Shown here: positions 61,899 through 64,000 of the stretch, one piece after another | How the letters are laid out: each line of letters begins with the position of its first letter | Position numbering within the stretch: the first letter of the stretch is position 1 | NCBI GenBank assembly: GCA_013177805.1 | Contig: JABLXU010000030.1 | Span: forward strand, 1 to 64,000 | DNA: 64,000 bases | From: Candidatus Omnitrophota bacterium | Lineage (GTDB): Bacteria > Hinthialibacterota > Hinthialibacteria > Hinthialibacterales > Hinthialibacteraceae | Direction: 5' to 3' | Program-made: the position numbers and the translations under genes | Notes under the pieces: model-generated | Database searches by the model: none | What the model was told of the DNA's origin: nothing | Seen by the model: only the letters and a program-made list of their open reading frames with translations

Positions 61899-63263
61899 TC
61901 AAACTTCCGGATATGTCCACGGCGCGCGGTATTCGCGGCTCAACAATTGGTTGGCTTGCTCGTCACCGATCACTTTTTCCTTCTCGCCATCCCACACCAG
62001 GCTGCGCCCCAGTTTGAGAGAGAGCATACCCAGCAGGCTCATGTTGGTCGAACGGTGGCCGATTTCAATGTCGCAAACCGGCCGTTTGGCGTTTTTGATG
62101 CTATCCAGGAAATCGGCCCACAACTCCCGGATGTTTTCCTTGTCGGCATTGTCGAAGACGCAATCTTCATGAATGAGGGGATCCCGGTCTGAGTTGGGAT
62201 AAAACGTCCAGCCGTCCAGCCATCCCAAATGAAACGTGCCGTTGGTGCCGTAGAAATAGATCCCGATGTTGTGCTTCTCCGCGTGGTTGGCGCCGTATTG
62301 CCGGTGTTCCCAAGTCGCCGTAAAGGAATCAAACTCAAAGGTCACCACCTGCGTGTCGGGCGCATCGGTGTTGTCTTGCTTGATCCGGCGGCCGCCCGCG
62401 GACGAGATTTTTTTGGGATATTTCTCCTCCGTCCACCATAGAATCTGGTCCATCCAGTGAATGCCCCAATCGCCGAGCTGCCCATTGGCATAATCGAGGA
62501 ATTGCCGGAATCCCTCGGGATGCATCCGGGGATTGAACGGCCGCAATGGGGCCGGTCCGCACCACATATCCCAATCCAGCCCCTGGGGCGGTTCTGAATC
62601 CGGCGCCGGCTCGCCCGGCCCTCCGGCGTAATGGACAAAAGCCCGGCACATGCCGATCTTGCCTGCCTTGCCGGAACGCAGGAATTCCAGAGCGGTTTTG
62701 TTATGGACGCCCACCCGCCGGTGGGTTCCCACCTGGACCACCCGGTCCGCCTCCCGGGCAGCCTTCACCATGGCCACGCCTTCGTTGATCGTATGGCTGA
62801 CGGGTTTTTCCACATACACATGCGCTCCCGCCTGGACCGCCGCGATGGTGGCCAGGGCGTGCCAGTGGTCCGGCGCGCCGACGATGACGATCTCCGGTTT
62901 TTCTTTCTCGAGCATCTCGCGGAAATCGGTATAGAGGGTGGGTTGATCGCCGCTGAGTTTCTCCACCAGATCCCGGGCTTGCTCCAAATACGGTTTCGTT
63001 CCATCAAAACTCGATCCCATCGCGTCCTGGTGGACTTTATCCAATTTCCGGTCACTCCAGTCGACGTCGCAGAGGGCCACGATTCGCGTTTCGCCGGATT
63101 GCATGGCGTACCGGGTGATGTTCAGGCCCCACCAGCCCGCGCCGATGGTAGCAGTCCGGAATTTTTGGCCTTGCGCCCGCGCCAGAATTCCCGGCGCGGA
63201 TAAAAACGCTCCGGCGGCCGCGGCACTCTTCAAAAAGCTCCGCCGTTCGAGACGATAATTCAT
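61899..63263 (-). CDS. Gfo/Idh/MocA family oxidoreductase with Tat signal (third copy)
   Basis: 454 residues. ERRSFLKSAAAAGAFLSAPG is a Tat signal. ATIGAGWWGLNITRYAM is the Rossmann site, VEKPVSHTINEGV the E-K-P motif, and LGDWGIHWMDQILWW the active-site histidine region. ATG 63263 follows GAGGAGGAG; a TTG two codons earlier is possible. It is of the larger planctomycete-type secreted subfamily. It probably oxidises glycoside hydroxyls and may act with the PqaA-type protein upstream on the same strand. Confidence 0.9.
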   Translation of the reverse strand: MNYRLERRSFLKSAAAAGAFLSAPGILARAQGQKFRTATIGAGWWGLNITRYAMQSGETRIVALCDVDWSDRKLDKVHQDAMGSSFDGTKPYLEQARDLVEKLSGDQPTLYTDFREMLEKEKPEIVIVGAPDHWHALATIAAVQAGAHVYVEKPVSHTINEGVAMVKAAREADRVVQVGTHRRVGVHNKTALEFLRSGKAGKIGMCRAFVHYAGGPGEPAPDSEPPQGLDWDMWCGPAPLRPFNPRMHPEGFRQFLDYANGQLGDWGIHWMDQILWWTEEKYPKKISSAGGRRIKQDNTDAPDTQVVTFEFDSFTATWEHRQYGANHAEKHNIGIYFYGTNGTFHLGWLDGWTFYPNSDRDPLIHEDCVFDNADKENIRELWADFLDSIKNAKRPVCDIEIGHRSTNMSLLGMLSLKLGRSLVWDGEKEKVIGDEQANQLLSREYRAPWTYPEV

Positions 63264-63377
63264 AGCCAACTCCTCCTCGCGATAAAAAATAGGGCCTTAT
63301 TATACCCGATTCCGCCGCAGGATCGTGAAAAATGAGCGGCAGGTCCTCCCGACATCTTTCATCGCATGAATCCTGGT

Positions 63378-64000
63378 TCATTGCGCGTCGATGAAGCCCT
63401 TGGTATTGAGCACATGAATCCGCGTGCAGAGCGAATAATCGTCCCCTAGCGGCCCGGGGAAGAAGACCTGCAAATAAACCGCCGCGTATCCTTTTTTGGG
63501 GAGGTCGCCCTGGACCACAAAGGCGGTGCCTTCCCGGTCCCGGCAATTGCGGCTGAGCCACAGGTTGTTGCGGAAATCCAGATCGCCGGACGTGGTCCAC
63601 CAGAAGGTGGCGCGCTTGGCGCTTTCGCCTCCGTCGGCTTTCAGCACGATTTTTCCGTCCTGCATCCCATAGGACCAAGTCAATTGGGGACGTTGTTCGC
63701 CTTTCACGAAGGTGCCGAAAAATTGCGCCAGGTTATTGACCGCTTGTTTCCCGTCGCCCAGGCCATGCCCCACGTTCGGAACGTAATGGATGCTTTTCTC
63801 GCCAAGCAGATCGTCCCAATAAAGTTTGACTGCGTCCACCGACCAGTAGGGATCGTTGGTTCCCATGAACAGCATCTTGGGAAGAGTCAATTGAGAAATA
63901 TACGAATAAGGATCCACGATTTTGCGTAGATCGATGCCTTCCGGATCGTTCATGCGCTGTTGGATCCCCTTGCGGGTGTAATCATCGATCTGCTCGCTGT
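63378..64000 (-). CDS. PhoPQ-activated pathogenicity-related (PqaA-type) protein, C-terminal part (runs off right edge)
   Basis: The frame is open to the window edge. The visible ~207 residues include RKIVDPYSYISQLTLPKMLF, MGTNDPYWSVDAVKLYWDDL and GEKSIHYVPNVGHGLGDG, typical of the alpha/beta-hydrolase-like PqaA family, where the late Asp and His of the triad lie in TNDPYW and VGHGL. A beta-rich C-terminal tail follows. The N-terminus with signal and nucleophile is outside the window. The role is unknown in this setting. Confidence 0.85.
   Translation of the reverse strand, partial: SEQIDDYTRKGIQQRMNDPEGIDLRKIVDPYSYISQLTLPKMLFMGTNDPYWSVDAVKLYWDDLLGEKSIHYVPNVGHGLGDGKQAVNNLAQFFGTFVKGEQRPQLTWSYGMQDGKIVLKADGGESAKRATFWWTTSGDLDFRNNLWLSRNCRDREGTAFVVQGDLPKKGYAAVYLQVFFPGPLGDDYSLCTRIHVLNTKGFIDAQ

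Overview
The window is bacterial chromosomal DNA, GC-rich, densely coding, with Shine-Dalgarno starts. Nothing in it fixes the species. Two formylglycine-type sulfatases, three Tat-exported Gfo/Idh/MocA oxidoreductases, ThuA and TIM-barrel sugar isomerases, NPCBM and ceramidase-like proteins, a PqaA-type protein and stand-alone type II pseudopilins are typical of uncultured polysaccharide-degrading lineages (Planctomycetota, Lentisphaerota, Hydrogenedentota, Sumerlaeota and similar). That placement is inference; only marker-gene trees could settle it.

Layout. 1-2001: end of a complex I operon (nuoL 3' end, nuoM; no nuoN follows). 2198-8498: a sugar-derivative catabolic block (two TIM-barrel isomerases, two secreted Gfo/Idh/MocA enzymes, a ThuA protein) separated by repeat-rich gaps, with a DUF2283 remnant. 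8607-10594: aguB-aguA, agmatine to putrescine. 10711-19992: exported proteins (beta-propeller, PHP/CehA-like metallohydrolase, two pseudopilins, ceramidase-like enzyme, Tat FAD oxidoreductase), three copies of a ~100-bp dispersed repeat and a 288-bp MITE-like element. 20126-25057, minus strand: tRNA-Val, thrS, infC, rpmI, rplT, pheS. 25336-29154: sulfatase, LamG-like secreted protein, ubiX-ubiA. 29397-32279: a small membrane protein and a 780-residue multidomain protein I do not recognise, ending in a DUF2325-like domain. 32529-34536: cupin, lipoprotein, NPCBM protein.

34662-37902 looks like a remnant integrative element beside tRNA-Lys(UUU). It has a DUF3987/TOPRIM primase-helicase-like gene, preceded by a frameshifted excisionase-like HTH gene whose rescued stop overlaps a primase start (TAATG), and followed by a decaying tandem array of miniature copies of the primase C-terminus separated by 9-bp reiterations. 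No integrase is visible. This array is the most unusual structure in the window.

38348-57319: housekeeping and membrane genes (gltB-gltD with a strong terminator, a primary-type sigma-70 factor, pntAA-pntAB-pntB, a phhB-like dehydratase) mixed with a second sulfatase, a PI-PLC/GDPD-like exported protein and uncharacterised proteins. 57518-61880 is a plus-strand run of an ArsS-like radical SAM enzyme, DUF547 protein, TVP38/TMEM64 membrane protein and a mercuric-reductase-like flavoprotein, possibly one pathway. The window ends with another Tat Gfo/Idh/MocA enzyme and a partial PqaA-type protein.
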